From assembly GCA_016872775.1 (NCBI GenBank), contig VGZA01000053.1, positions 1 through 41,109 of the forward strand: 41,109 nt of DNA, in the 5' to 3' direction. Position numbers and translations under genes: made by a program. The DNA comes from Planctomycetota bacterium (GTDB lineage: Bacteria; Planctomycetota; Planctomycetia; Pirellulales; Pirellulaceae). This document shows positions 24,501-33,535 of the stretch, piece after piece. Within the stretch, counting starts at the first letter, position 1, and the number at the start of each line of letters is the position of its first letter. The notes beneath the pieces are model-generated. The model made no database searches, had not been told where the DNA came from, and saw nothing but the letters and a program-made list of their open reading frames with translations.

Positions 24501-25931
24501 ATGGCGCTCGGGTTGCAGAAGCGTATCACGGAATTGGCTCGGGGTTCGGGTCCGCCGGCGCGACTAATGTCGTTGGATGCCTATCGTGGATTCATCATGC
24601 TGGCGATGGCGTCGAGTGCTTTTGGTTTCAGCACCATGGCCAATTCACCCGATGTGCTTGATCAGTTTTCGGGGACGGCGTGGGACGGCACTTGGCGCGG
24701 GGTGTGGCGCTGGTTGGCTTACGAGTTCGAGCATGTGCCTTGGACCGGCTGTGGATTCTGGGACCTGATCCAGCCGTCGTTCATGTTCATGGTGGGTGTG
24801 GCCGTACCGTTTTCCACAGCGCGTCGCGCGCAGATTGGCCAGTCGAGTGCCAGGCAGTTTGCTCACGTGCTGCTTCGATCGTTGATTCTTGTGGTTCTGG
24901 GAGTTTTCCTCTCTTCCCAAGGCCGAGCCGTCACAAATTTCACTTTTGTCAACGTCTTGACGCAGATCGGGTTGGGGTATTGGGTCCTGCATCTGTTTCG
25001 AGTTCGCCCGAAATGGAACTGGAGCCCACGATCCTGGCTGGTGCTGCAGGGTCTCGCGGTTGCCGTTGTGTTGATCGGGTATTGGGGCTGGTTCCAGAGT
25101 TACTCAATTCCGGAGGAGGAGCGGGAGACGGTGGAGCGGTTCGTGGCGCAGCAGATGCAGAGTCGCGGAAAATCGGACGCGGAGGTCGAACGCGAGCTGG
25201 GTTTGACGCGCGACTTCACCGGGTATGCGGCGCATTGGAACAAGCATACGAACGCGGCCGCCGCCGTGGATCGATGGTTTCTCAATCGTTTTCCTCGTCA
25301 GGAGCCGGAGTGGGAAGGCGCTCGATTCTGGGTTAATGAAGGAGGATACCAGACGCTGAATTTTGTCCCGTCGCTGGCAACGATGTTGTTGGGCCTGATG
25401 GCCGGCACGGTGCTGCGGGCGGGTTGGTTGATGACCGATGCGTTGCGATGGATGCTGTTGGCCGGCGCTGTCTGTTTCCTGGTGGCGATGGCGCTGGATA
25501 CATCGACCTGGCCGATCCCGTTTGCGACCTGGCCGATCCCGTTTGCGACCTGGTCGATCTGTCCGTCCGTAAAGCGGATCTGGAGTCCGACCTGGGCGGT
25601 TTTCAGCTCGGGCTGGACGTTTTGGATCTTGGCTGCCTTCTATTGGATTGTCGACATCCGTGGCTGCCGCCGAATCGCCTGGCCGTTCGCGGTGGTGGGG
25701 ATGAACTCGATTGCGATGTACTGCATGTCACAATTAATGGGCGGCTGGACGCGCGAGACGCTTAAGACGCACTCCGCCACGATCGATTCCTGGTTGGGGA
25801 TGGACCAGGGTCTTGGCTACCTGTTGACGCAATCGGCCTATGCTCCGTTTAACTCGCGTGTCGCCGTACTGTTCGTATTCTGGCTGATCTGCCTTTGGAT
25901 GTATCGGCGTTCGATCTTCATCCGAATTTAG
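24501..25931 (+). CDS. HGSNAT/NagX-like membrane acyltransferase (DUF5009 type)
   Basis: 476 residues, about ten membrane helices. The opening R-L-M-S-L-D-A-Y-R-G-F-I-M-L segment, FWDLIQPSFMFMVGVAVPFS and the later ICPSVKRIWSPTWAVFSSGW and VVGMNSIAMYCMSQL are typical of the heparan-alpha-glucosaminide acetyltransferase-like family, which moves acetyl groups from cytoplasmic acetyl-CoA to sugars across the membrane. A soluble insert (about 195-275) separates two helical halves. The ATG at 24501 has AGGAAG upstream. A 21-bp tandem duplication adds TWPIPFA twice just before the ICPSVKRIW motif. The sugar acceptor is unknown. Confidence 0.85.
   Translation: MALGLQKRITELARGSGPPARLMSLDAYRGFIMLAMASSAFGFSTMANSPDVLDQFSGTAWDGTWRGVWRWLAYEFEHVPWTGCGFWDLIQPSFMFMVGVAVPFSTARRAQIGQSSARQFAHVLLRSLILVVLGVFLSSQGRAVTNFTFVNVLTQIGLGYWVLHLFRVRPKWNWSPRSWLVLQGLAVAVVLIGYWGWFQSYSIPEEERETVERFVAQQMQSRGKSDAEVERELGLTRDFTGYAAHWNKHTNAAAAVDRWFLNRFPRQEPEWEGARFWVNEGGYQTLNFVPSLATMLLGLMAGTVLRAGWLMTDALRWMLLAGAVCFLVAMALDTSTWPIPFATWPIPFATWSICPSVKRIWSPTWAVFSSGWTFWILAAFYWIVDIRGCRRIAWPFAVVGMNSIAMYCMSQLMGGWTRETLKTHSATIDSWLGMDQGLGYLLTQSAYAPFNSRVAVLFVFWLICLWMYRRSIFIRI
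25506..25547 (+). repeat. 21-bp in-frame tandem duplication
   Basis: Two identical 21-bp units start at 25506 and 25527 (ACCTGGCCGATCCCG then TTTGCG), followed by a diverged third start at 25548 (ACCTGGTCGATCT). In the acyltransferase they encode T-W-P-I-P-F-A twice, then T-W-S-I. The frame is kept. Confidence 0.9.
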
Positions 25932-26110
25932 GCACAGTGCGGCGATTCTTTCCGGATCCCCTCGCGTAATTGCCCGCGAGATGGTGCCCGGGCCCTTGAT
26001 TGTGCATCCTGCTCTGCCGATGATGGCGGGTCGCCATTGGCCGTCGGGAGTCTGTCTCAAGCTGTTTCGAGCGGGCGGGCGCGGCTTTTCATACGTCGTA
26101 GAGGATGATG

Positions 26111-27616
26111 ATGAACGTTTCGACGATTGAAGCTCCTCCCACCACGGCGTTGGGCATTCTTCGCCGGCTTGGCCCAGGCCTGATCATTGCCGGCTCGATC
26201 GTCGGCTCCGGGGAGTTGATCGGAGCGACGACGGCAGGCGCGAAGGCTGGCGCGACGCTTCTGTGGCTGATCGTGCTTGGCTGCGTGATCAAAGTGTTTG
26301 TGCAGGTCGAGTTCGGGCGCTACGTGATTGCCACGGGCCACACGTCGATGGATGGCATGAACGAGACGCCAGGCCCACGCCTGAAGATGAGCTGGCTGTT
26401 CTGGTACTGGCTGGTGATGTTCTTGATCAGCCTGGGCCAGTTGGGTGGCATTGTTGGCGGAGTTGGTCAGGCGTTGGCGATTTCGCTTCCGTTGACGCAG
26501 GCAGGGCGCGCCTACAATGAGTCGGCGTCGCAGCGAACCGCGGAGGTGTTCGACTTATACGCGCGACGGGACAGCCTGTCCGACAAGGAACGGCAGGAAA
26601 AAGAGGCGCGCATCGAGATTCTGGAAGCGGCGCTCAAGGACAACGCGACGGGTTCTCGGGAACAATTCTATTGGGCGACAATTATCACCATCCTAACCGC
26701 GGCGGTACTGGTCGCGGGCCGCTACGGCCTGATCCAATGGGTTTCGACCTTCCTGGTGGCTTCGTTCACGTTAGTTACCGTTATCGATTTAACGTTGCTG
26801 CAAATGGAACCCCAATGGGCGATCGGTTGGGCGGACCTGCTCGCCGGCCTGAAGTTCCAGCTGCCCGCGCAAGGCGATGGCGTTCGTACCGCACTACAGA
26901 CTTTTGGAATCATCGGCGTCGGGGCCAACGAACTGATTCAGTATCCGTACTGGTGCAGCGAAAAAGGATATGCTCGATTCTGCGGCCCGCGGGACGCGAC
27001 GCCGGAATGGGCCGATCGCGCGCGAGGCTGGCTGCGCGTCCTGCGCTGGGACGCCTGGTGCTCCATGCTGGTTTACACCTTTGCGACGATCGCGTTCTAC
27101 CTGTTGGGCGCGGCGATCCTCGGTCGATTGAAGCTGGTGCCGGAGGGACCGGAGATGATTCGCACGCTCTCCACGATGTACCAGCCGATCTTTGGTCGCT
27201 GGACGCAGGTCTTGTTCCTATTCGGTGCCTTCGCCGTGTTGTACTCGACGTTCTTCGTCGCCAATGCAGGGCACGCACGCGTTTGCAGCGACGCGCTGCG
27301 GGTGTTCGGATTCCGTCAGGATGCCGCCCAGAAACAACGGATGGTGGCGATTTTGAGCGGTGTTTTCCCCTTTGTCTGCCTGATGGTCTACCTGGCATAC
27401 GCGATGCCGGCGGAACTCGTGCTGGCCAGCGGCGCCATGCAGGCGATCATGCTGCCGATGCTCGCCTTCTCCGCCATCTACTTTCGTTTCCGCCGCAGTG
27501 ACACTCGAATTCAGCCCACGCGGTTGTGGGATTTCTGCTTGATCGCCTCGGGGGTTATCATGGCGATTACCAGTATTTGGCTGGTGGTCGAACAAGTGAA
27601 AGCGTTCATGAAATAG
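26111..27616 (+). CDS. Nramp-related transporter lacking the DPGN motif
   Basis: 501 residues with 11 or so membrane helices and the Nramp fold signature RLGPGLIIAG at the start of helix 1. Nramp proteins co-transport divalent metals with protons, using D-P-G-N in helix 1 and M-P-H in helix 6. Here helix 1 has G-S-G-E (32-35), and the helix-6 region reads GVGANELIQYPYW, so canonical ligands are missing, though E35 and the Asn/Glu of helix 6 could bind a cation. A charged, helical loop of about 50 residues (YNESASQRTAEV...AALKDN) sits between helices 4 and 5. Of three consecutive ATGs I chose the third because AGAGG is 6 nt upstream. Metal transport is not certain. Confidence 0.8.
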   Translation: MNVSTIEAPPTTALGILRRLGPGLIIAGSIVGSGELIGATTAGAKAGATLLWLIVLGCVIKVFVQVEFGRYVIATGHTSMDGMNETPGPRLKMSWLFWYWLVMFLISLGQLGGIVGGVGQALAISLPLTQAGRAYNESASQRTAEVFDLYARRDSLSDKERQEKEARIEILEAALKDNATGSREQFYWATIITILTAAVLVAGRYGLIQWVSTFLVASFTLVTVIDLTLLQMEPQWAIGWADLLAGLKFQLPAQGDGVRTALQTFGIIGVGANELIQYPYWCSEKGYARFCGPRDATPEWADRARGWLRVLRWDAWCSMLVYTFATIAFYLLGAAILGRLKLVPEGPEMIRTLSTMYQPIFGRWTQVLFLFGAFAVLYSTFFVANAGHARVCSDALRVFGFRQDAAQKQRMVAILSGVFPFVCLMVYLAYAMPAELVLASGAMQAIMLPMLAFSAIYFRFRRSDTRIQPTRLWDFCLIASGVIMAITSIWLVVEQVKAFMK

Positions 27617-27651
27617 CTCGGGTACACCTTCCGGTTGGGTGTGCCGCCGAG
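27617..27651 (+). terminator. Hairpin just after the Nramp-like gene
   Basis: GGTACACC (27621-27628) pairs with GGTGTGCC (27638-27645) with one G-T pair; flanking CTCG (27617-27620) and CGAG (27648-27651) extend the stem past a two-base bulge. It begins one base after the TAG stop. There is no T-tract, so terminator function is tentative. Confidence 0.35.
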
Positions 27652-27677
27652 TGATTCACGGATCGAGAAGGTGGCCC

Positions 27678-29198
27678 ATGCGGGTCTCGCCGACGTCACA
27701 CTCTTCGCAGCTCGCGACACAGCTTCCTGTGTCGCTGGCGTCGCGCCGACGTTGGTTAGCGGAAGCCGGCTCCGGGCTGGGTCTGTTGGCGCTCGGCTCG
27801 CTGCTGGCCGACGATACTCCGCCCCCGCACTCGCTCCCGTCCACTTCGACAGCGTCGGCGGGCAGCCTGAATGGCGCCGCCGCGCACGGCAAATCGAGCA
27901 ACAATGCCTGTGAACAGCCGCCGCATTTTCCGGCTCGCGCGCGGCGAATTATCTGGCTGTTCATGCATGGTGGCCCTAGTCATGTCGACTTATTTGATCC
28001 GAAACCGGAATTGAGCGCTCTGTCAGGCCAATCATTGCCGGCCAGTTTTGGACCGGTGATGACGCGCCGCAAGGTTGCGGAGAATCCCTTGCTGCCGGCG
28101 GTCAAGCCGTTTCGGCCGCACGGCGAGTCGGGACTGCAGATCAGCGATTTTCTTCCAGAGATTTCCCGTCACGCCGACGATCTGGCGGTGATCCGCAGCA
28201 TGCACGGCGACAGCGTCAATCATCCTCAGTCGGTCTATCAGATGAATACGGGCAGCATTCTGATGGGGCGACCGAGCGTGGGAAGCTGGTTGGCGTACGG
28301 GCTGGGCGCCGAGTCGTCCGATCTGCCTGCGTTTGTCGTGCTGCCCGATCCGGGCGGCGGCGTGAAGGGAGGTCCGCCGGCGTGGGGAAGTGGATTCCTG
28401 CCTGCGACCTACCAGGGAGTGACGATGCGCGGTGGCGACTCGCCGATTCTGCATCTGCGAAGCGCGGAACCGATCCCGCCGGACCGCAGGCAGGCCACGA
28501 ACGAGCTGCTGCGGGAGCTGAATCGCAGGCACCAGCAGCATCGTGGAGATGACGAGTTATCTGCGCGGATTCGCGCTTACGAACTGTCATTTCGCATGCA
28601 GGCCACGGCGCCGGAACTTGTGGACCTACGTTCGGAATCGGCCGAGACGGAACGCCTCTACGGACTGGATAAGAACGAGTGCGCGGAATTCGGCAGGCGT
28701 TGCCTGCTGGCGCGGCGATTGATCGAGCGAGGCGTGCGGTTCGTACAGGTCTATTCGGGCGATACGAATGGCTGGGACGCGCACAATGATCTGCCGAAAA
28801 ACCACGAACAACTCTGCCGTACGACCGACCTGCCAATCGCCGGGTTGTTAACCGACCTGAAGCGGCGCGGGCTTTGGAACGATACGCTGGTCGTCTGGGG
28901 CGGGGAGTTTGGACGGATGCCGATGAGTGAATCCGGGACGGGGCGCGACCATAATCCTTGGGGATACTCGGTCTGGCTGGCGGGTGGCGGTGTCCGCGGT
29001 GGCATGGCGTACGGCGCGACCGACGCCGTCGGGCTGCGAGCGGAGGAGAATCGAGTCGCGGTGCGCGATCTTCATGCTACGTTGCTGCATCTGCTGGGGC
29101 TCGATTTCCGCCAGTTGACCTTCCATCATCATGGGCTCGATGAACGGCTGACAGGCCCGTCGGAGGACGTGCGCGTGGTGCGGGAGATTCTTACATGA
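27678..29198 (+). CDS. DUF1501 protein (copy 2)
   Basis: 506 residues from the ATG at 27678, with GAAGGTGG just upstream; an in-frame start at 27639 is less likely. A twin-arginine-like signal (S-R-R-R-W-L then GLGLLALGSLL, about 22-44) is followed by a Ser/Ala linker. DUF1501 motifs follow: RIIWLFMHGGPSHVDLFDPKP, YQMNTGSILMGRPSVGSWLAYG, RLIERGVRFVQVYSGD...WDAH, LVVWGGEFGRMPMSE and GRDHNPWGYSVWLAGGG. It keeps the same core as copy 1. The family reaction is unknown. Its last bases overlap the next gene (ATGA). Confidence 0.9.
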   Translation: MRVSPTSHSSQLATQLPVSLASRRRWLAEAGSGLGLLALGSLLADDTPPPHSLPSTSTASAGSLNGAAAHGKSSNNACEQPPHFPARARRIIWLFMHGGPSHVDLFDPKPELSALSGQSLPASFGPVMTRRKVAENPLLPAVKPFRPHGESGLQISDFLPEISRHADDLAVIRSMHGDSVNHPQSVYQMNTGSILMGRPSVGSWLAYGLGAESSDLPAFVVLPDPGGGVKGGPPAWGSGFLPATYQGVTMRGGDSPILHLRSAEPIPPDRRQATNELLRELNRRHQQHRGDDELSARIRAYELSFRMQATAPELVDLRSESAETERLYGLDKNECAEFGRRCLLARRLIERGVRFVQVYSGDTNGWDAHNDLPKNHEQLCRTTDLPIAGLLTDLKRRGLWNDTLVVWGGEFGRMPMSESGTGRDHNPWGYSVWLAGGGVRGGMAYGATDAVGLRAEENRVAVRDLHATLLHLLGLDFRQLTFHHHGLDERLTGPSEDVRVVREILT

Positions 29199-31141
29199 AC
29201 CGCGGTTGGCCAGGCGCAAGAATCACAAGTCGCTGGCGTAATCTGACGCGTTTCGCCGCCTGCGTCGTGCCGCTTCTGGTTTCTCGAAGTGTCGCCGTGG
29301 CAAACGAGCCGGTGCGATTCGATGCGGAGACGGTCGCGGAAAGCCCGCTCACCGCTGCCGATCGCGACTATTGGGCTTACCGGCCGATTCAAGTGCCAAA
29401 GGCGACAGCGATTCGCGACCAGGTCTGGCCACGGTCGCCGCTCGACCTGTTCGTGCTAGCGCGACGGCAGGACCGAGGCATCGTTCCCAGCGTCGAGGCG
29501 CCACGGGAATTCCTGCTGCGACGGGTGACGTTGGCGCTGTGGGGCCTGCCCGCGACCGAACAGGAAGCCCACGATGGGCTGGTGGGGGACTCGGCTGTTC
29601 AAGCGTTGGATGCCACGACGAAATCGGTCGTTTTTGCGTGCGACGATTATGAGCGGATCGTCGATCGATTATTGGCGTCACCTCGCTACGGCGAACGAAC
29701 GGCTCAAGTCTGGCTCGATCTGGCACGTTATGCCGACACGGACGGGTTCGAGCACGATCTGACGCGGCCCGACGCCTGGCGATACCGGGATTGGGTGATT
29801 GCGTCAAAGAACCGGGATCTCGGCTATGATCGCTTCGTGATGGCGCAGATTACCGGTCGCGCGGAAGATGGTTCCGAGGAGTTGCTTCCGACGATGTTCG
29901 GTCTGGCGGGGCCCGATATGCCCGACATGAATGACCAGCATGAACGGCGTCATCAACGTCTCAACGAACTCACCGCGACCGTCGGCTCCGTGCTGCTCGG
30001 AATGCAGTTCGGTTGTGCCCAGTGCCACGATCACAAGTACGACCCCTTGAGTCAGGGCGATTTTTTCCGATTGCGCGCGGTCTTTGAATCGGCGATTCCG
30101 ATTCTGGAACGTGACAAACCGGTGCATCAGCTCGTCGAACAATCGGCCCCCGAGCCGGCTCGCTTCTGGCCGCGCGGGGACGCTCGCCGGCCTGGCCCGA
30201 TCGTATCTGCCGCGCCGCCGCGGGTTCTGTGCGGAGCGGACGGTGCAAATTGGTCCCGCGAGAAAAGCGCTCGCGACGAATTCGCGCGCTGGCTTTTTGC
30301 GGACGGGAACCCGCTGGTTGCCCGCGTGGCGGCAAATCGCATCTGGCAATTCCAGTTCGGGCGTGGGCTGTTCGCGACTCCCGCCGACGTCGGCAACATG
30401 GGCGCGCCACCCTCGCATCCGGAGTTGTTGGAGCTGCTGGCGGACCGCTTTCGACGGCATGGCTGGAGCGAGAAACGGCTGCATCGCGAAATCGTGCTTT
30501 CGGCAACCTATCGCCAGTCGAGCCAGCCAACGGACACTTTCCATCGCGACCTGGATCCTGACAACATCTTCTGGAGTCGTTTCCCGCGGCGCCGACTGGA
30601 TGCCGAGGTGGTCCGGGATTCTATATTGAGCGTTTCCGGATTACTGACGAGCGACATGGGAGGTGCCGGCGTGATGCCGCCTCTGCCATCCGAACTGTTG
30701 GGAACCTTGCTGAAAGGCCAATGGTCGCTGAGTCCTCGCGAAGCCGATCACTATCGACGCAGCATCTACTTGTTCGCGCGCCGCAATTTGCGTTACCCGA
30801 TCCTCGAAGTCTTCGACAGGCCGGATGCGAATGCCAGTTGCGCGTCGCGATCGCTATCCAACACGGCTTCGCAGGCGTTGCTGATGCTCAACAGCGAGCT
30901 CAGCCAGCGCGCGGCCGGGGAACTTGCTCGACGATTGCTCGACGAAATGACGGATGTCGCCAGCCGGCGGGAGCTGATTTCGCGGTTGTTCCTGGCGGTC
31001 TACCAGCGCGCCCCCGATCCCGAGGAACGCGTCCTGCTGGAACGATTCATTGTCGATCCGAGCGGTACGGTGGATAGCGATCGATTGCGGGATGCCTGTC
31101 TCGCGCTGCTGAACTCCAACGAGTTCATCTACGTCGATTGA
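29195..31141 (+). CDS. DUF1549-DUF1553 protein without PSCyt1 domain
   Basis: 648 residues. A signal-like N-terminus (about 15-36) is followed by DUF1549 features: YWAYRPIQVP, LDLFVLAR, FLLRRVTLALWGLPAT, WLDLARYADTDGF and the FGCAQCHDHKYDP motif with CxxCH. The DUF1553 half includes FARWLFADGNPLVARVAANRIWQFQFGRGL, HPELLELLADRF, RRSIYLFARRN and ALLMLNSEL. Unlike copy 1, the N-terminal PSCyt1 cytochrome-like domain is absent, so only the internal CxxCH remains. It starts in an ATGA overlap with the DUF1501 gene, with GGGAG about 8 nt upstream; the gene order is the reverse of the first pair. Confidence 0.9.
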   Translation: MNRGWPGARITSRWRNLTRFAACVVPLLVSRSVAVANEPVRFDAETVAESPLTAADRDYWAYRPIQVPKATAIRDQVWPRSPLDLFVLARRQDRGIVPSVEAPREFLLRRVTLALWGLPATEQEAHDGLVGDSAVQALDATTKSVVFACDDYERIVDRLLASPRYGERTAQVWLDLARYADTDGFEHDLTRPDAWRYRDWVIASKNRDLGYDRFVMAQITGRAEDGSEELLPTMFGLAGPDMPDMNDQHERRHQRLNELTATVGSVLLGMQFGCAQCHDHKYDPLSQGDFFRLRAVFESAIPILERDKPVHQLVEQSAPEPARFWPRGDARRPGPIVSAAPPRVLCGADGANWSREKSARDEFARWLFADGNPLVARVAANRIWQFQFGRGLFATPADVGNMGAPPSHPELLELLADRFRRHGWSEKRLHREIVLSATYRQSSQPTDTFHRDLDPDNIFWSRFPRRRLDAEVVRDSILSVSGLLTSDMGGAGVMPPLPSELLGTLLKGQWSLSPREADHYRRSIYLFARRNLRYPILEVFDRPDANASCASRSLSNTASQALLMLNSELSQRAAGELARRLLDEMTDVASRRELISRLFLAVYQRAPDPEERVLLERFIVDPSGTVDSDRLRDACLALLNSNEFIYVD

Positions 31142-31226
31142 TGGCCGAGTCGCTCTTCTGTTGCCGAGTCGCTCCGCGACTCGGTGCCTTAGCGACTCCA
31201 TGTCGAGTCGCGGAGCAACTCGACTA
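31142..31226. repeat. GAGTCGC hairpins in a convergent gap
   Basis: CCGAGTCGC-TCC-GCGACTCGG (31164-31184) is a perfect 9-bp stem with a TCC loop. A half-copy (GCCGAGTCGC) lies just before it, and GTCGAGT ... ACTCGAC follows at about 31202-31224. It fills the gap between the convergent DUF1553 and ftsH genes and could end transcription from both sides, although no T-tract is present. Confidence 0.7.
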
Positions 31227-31239
31227 CAGCGATGCGTGC

Positions 31240-33348
31240 CTAGCCGCTGGCGCTGCCGCGGTCACTCGGATTGGTGTCGCCCAGTTCGGACGGCGTCGCC
31301 GGGACCGCGGCGATGAAGCGCGTGGTGTTGGCAGTTCCGGGAACGACCAGGGGGCCCGGCGAATTCTCCTCAATGATCTGTCGCAATTCGTCGGCGTTTA
31401 CCGATTCGACGTCGATCAATCGCTTGGTCAACGCAAACAACGAAGCGCGTCGGACTTCCAGGATATGCCGCACGCGTTCGATGCCTTCGTCGATCAGCCG
31501 TTTGACTTCCTGATCGATTTCCCGCAACGACTGTTCGCTGTGGACCCGCATCCGATCGTCACCGGCGCCCCCGGTGGCCAGAAAGGCCGATCGGGAACTT
31601 TCGCGGTAATTGACGCGGCCCAAGCGGCTCATCCCGTATTCCATGACCATGCTGCGAGCGATTTCGGTGGCGCGTTCCAGATCGTTCTGCGCGCCCGTCG
31701 AGATGTCCTGAAAGACAATTTCCTCGGCAATCGTTCCCGCCAGCAGAACCTGGATACGGCTCTCCAGTTCGGATTGGGTCAACAGGTAGCGATCACCCTC
31801 CGGACGTTGCAGCGTATATCCGAGCGCGGCGAGCCCGCGGGGAATGATCGAGACTTTGTGCACGGGATCGGTATTCGGCAGGCTGTAGGCGACGAGCGCA
31901 TGGCCGGCTTCATGGTAGGCGACGCGGTGTTTTTCGTCGTCGTTCATGACCCGCTGCTTCTTTTCCAGGCCAGCGGTGACCCGTTCGATGCCTTCATTGA
32001 AGGCTTTCATGTCGACGGCGTTCTTCTCGCCGCGCGCGGTGAGCAGCGCCGCTTCATTGACCAGGTTGGCGAGATCGGCCCCGACGAAGCCGGGCGTCAG
32101 CGACGCGATTTCCTTGAGGTCGACTTTCGGGTCGAGCTTCACATTCTTGACATGAACTTTCAGGATCGCTTCGCGTCCGCGAATATCGGGTCGATCCACC
32201 AGCACATGGCGGTCGAAACGGCCGGGACGCAACAACGCCGGATCGAGTGTCTCGGGACGATTCGTGGCTGCCATCACGATCACCCCGTTATTCGATTCGA
32301 AGCCATCCATTTCCACCAGCAGCGCGTTGAGCGTCTGTTCGCGTTCGTCGTGTCCACCGACAATGCTCGTTCCGCGACTCTTCCCCAGCGCGTCCAGTTC
32401 GTCGATGAAGATGATGCAGGGCGCCTTGGCTACCGCCTGCTGGAACATGTCGCGGACGCGAGCTGCACCCACGCCGACGAACATCTCGACGAAGTCCGAA
32501 CCCGAGAGACTGAAAAACGGCACGCCCGCTTCGCCGGCGATCGCTTTGGCGAGCAGCGTCTTACCGGTTCCTGGCGGACCGACCAGCAGCACGCCCTTGG
32601 GAATGCGTCCCCCAAGCCGCTGGTACTTTTCCGACGACGCGAGGAAGTCCACGACTTCCTTGACCTCATCGACCGCTTCGTCGATCCCGGCAACATCGTT
32701 GAACGTCACGCCCAGATCCTCCTGGGCGTAAAGACGGCCGCGACTGCGCGCGAAGGACATCGGCGAACCCATCGTTCCCAGCCGGCGGAACATCCAAAGC
32801 GTGACGATGCAGAGAATCAGGATCACCGACAGGATCACGAGGTTCTGGCGCCAGGGACCCGGCTCGGCCTCGAACCGCCACTCCAGATTGCTGGGCCGCA
32901 GCAGCTTTAACAGTTCCTCATCAGCGGCAGGGAACGACTGCTTGTCGCTGCGGAAGCTGATTTCGATCGATTTCCCGGCTTTCGATTCCGGTTCGACCTG
33001 CTGGCGGTCGACCTTCCCGACCACGGTAACTTTGCCAACGATCACGTCACGGAGATTACTGAATCGGAACACACGGCGTTCGCTGGATGCCGTCTTCGGA
33101 ATCTCGATGTCGATATACCCGCTGGCACCCTCGACCAGATCGCCGTGGGGCCGATCGCGGCGGCTGTTGCCGATCAGCGTCACGAGATCCTGGTAACTCA
33201 ATTCCTGGCCGCCATATGCCAGATAGTAGATTCCCGTCAGCAGCGTCGCGGTGGCAACCAGCAACAGCAGGTAAAACAGGAAATTGGGACCATTCGATGC
33301 GGATTTGGAGTCGGAGGAGCGTTTCGAGGAGTTTTCGTCCCTTGTCAT
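31240..33348 (-). CDS. ftsH: ATP-dependent zinc metalloprotease FtsH
   Basis: 702 residues. A first membrane helix (23-43), an extracytoplasmic domain of about 125 residues and a second helix (169-187) precede the AAA+ module: Walker A GPPGTGKT (257-264), pore loop MFVGVG, Walker B IIFIDE (312-317) and the second region of homology [20 protein letters not shown] (361-380). The protease domain has H479-E-A-G-H483 and the third zinc ligand D556 in [11 protein letters not shown]. FtsH degrades membrane and regulatory proteins as a membrane-bound hexamer. The outer domain is longer than in E. coli. It is divergent from dxr, with a good -10 box upstream. Confidence 0.97.
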   Translation of the reverse strand: MTRDENSSKRSSDSKSASNGPNFLFYLLLLVATATLLTGIYYLAYGGQELSYQDLVTLIGNSRRDRPHGDLVEGASGYIDIEIPKTASSERRVFRFSNLRDVIVGKVTVVGKVDRQQVEPESKAGKSIEISFRSDKQSFPAADEELLKLLRPSNLEWRFEAEPGPWRQNLVILSVILILCIVTLWMFRRLGTMGSPMSFARSRGRLYAQEDLGVTFNDVAGIDEAVDEVKEVVDFLASSEKYQRLGGRIPKGVLLVGPPGTGKTLLAKAIAGEAGVPFFSLSGSDFVEMFVGVGAARVRDMFQQAVAKAPCIIFIDELDALGKSRGTSIVGGHDEREQTLNALLVEMDGFESNNGVIVMAATNRPETLDPALLRPGRFDRHVLVDRPDIRGREAILKVHVKNVKLDPKVDLKEIASLTPGFVGADLANLVNEAALLTARGEKNAVDMKAFNEGIERVTAGLEKKQRVMNDDEKHRVAYHEAGHALVAYSLPNTDPVHKVSIIPRGLAALGYTLQRPEGDRYLLTQSELESRIQVLLAGTIAEEIVFQDISTGAQNDLERATEIARSMVMEYGMSRLGRVNYRESSRSAFLATGGAGDDRMRVHSEQSLREIDQEVKRLIDEGIERVRHILEVRRASLFALTKRLIDVESVNADELRQIIEENSPGPLVVPGTANTTRFIAAVPATPSELGDTNPSDRGSASG

Positions 33349-33390
33349 TTCGAATATCCGTCAGGTTGTCAGGAGTAATCTAACGTTGAA

Positions 33391-33396
33391 ATTATA
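33391..33396 (-). promoter_or_regulatory. -10 box of a likely ftsH promoter
   Basis: A perfect TATAAT on the minus strand, 43 nt upstream of the ftsH start codon. No convincing -35 box lies at 16-18 bp, so the promoter is only half supported. Confidence 0.35.
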
Positions 33397-33415
33397 GGGT
33401 GCCGATTGAATCGGG

Positions 33416-33444
33416 TTGTCCGAGTGAAACCGTCTTCCTAGAAT
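33416..33444 (+). promoter_or_regulatory. Sigma-70-like promoter for dxr-rseP
   Basis: TTGTCC (33416-33421), a 17-bp spacer, and TAGAAT (33439-33444). Transcription would start near 33451, about 85 nt upstream of the dxr start. Confidence 0.5.
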
Positions 33445-33535
33445 GCAATCGCACGGAAGTCCCGGTGATTCATCACGTTAGCTTACCGATCAGGCTTCAA
33501 TCGACCAGGGCTGTCGGCCGGAATTTGTGTTGGAC

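Noticed and set aside
25932-26110. Metal-sensing riboswitch upstream of the Nramp-like gene
   Set aside because: I looked for yybP-ykoY-like or other conserved elements and saw none; only 179 nt of unremarkable sequence.
31138-32910. Plus-strand open frame of 590 codons
   Set aside because: Antisense to ftsH, which has all catalytic motifs; the antisense product is Gly/Arg/Asp-rich without motifs.
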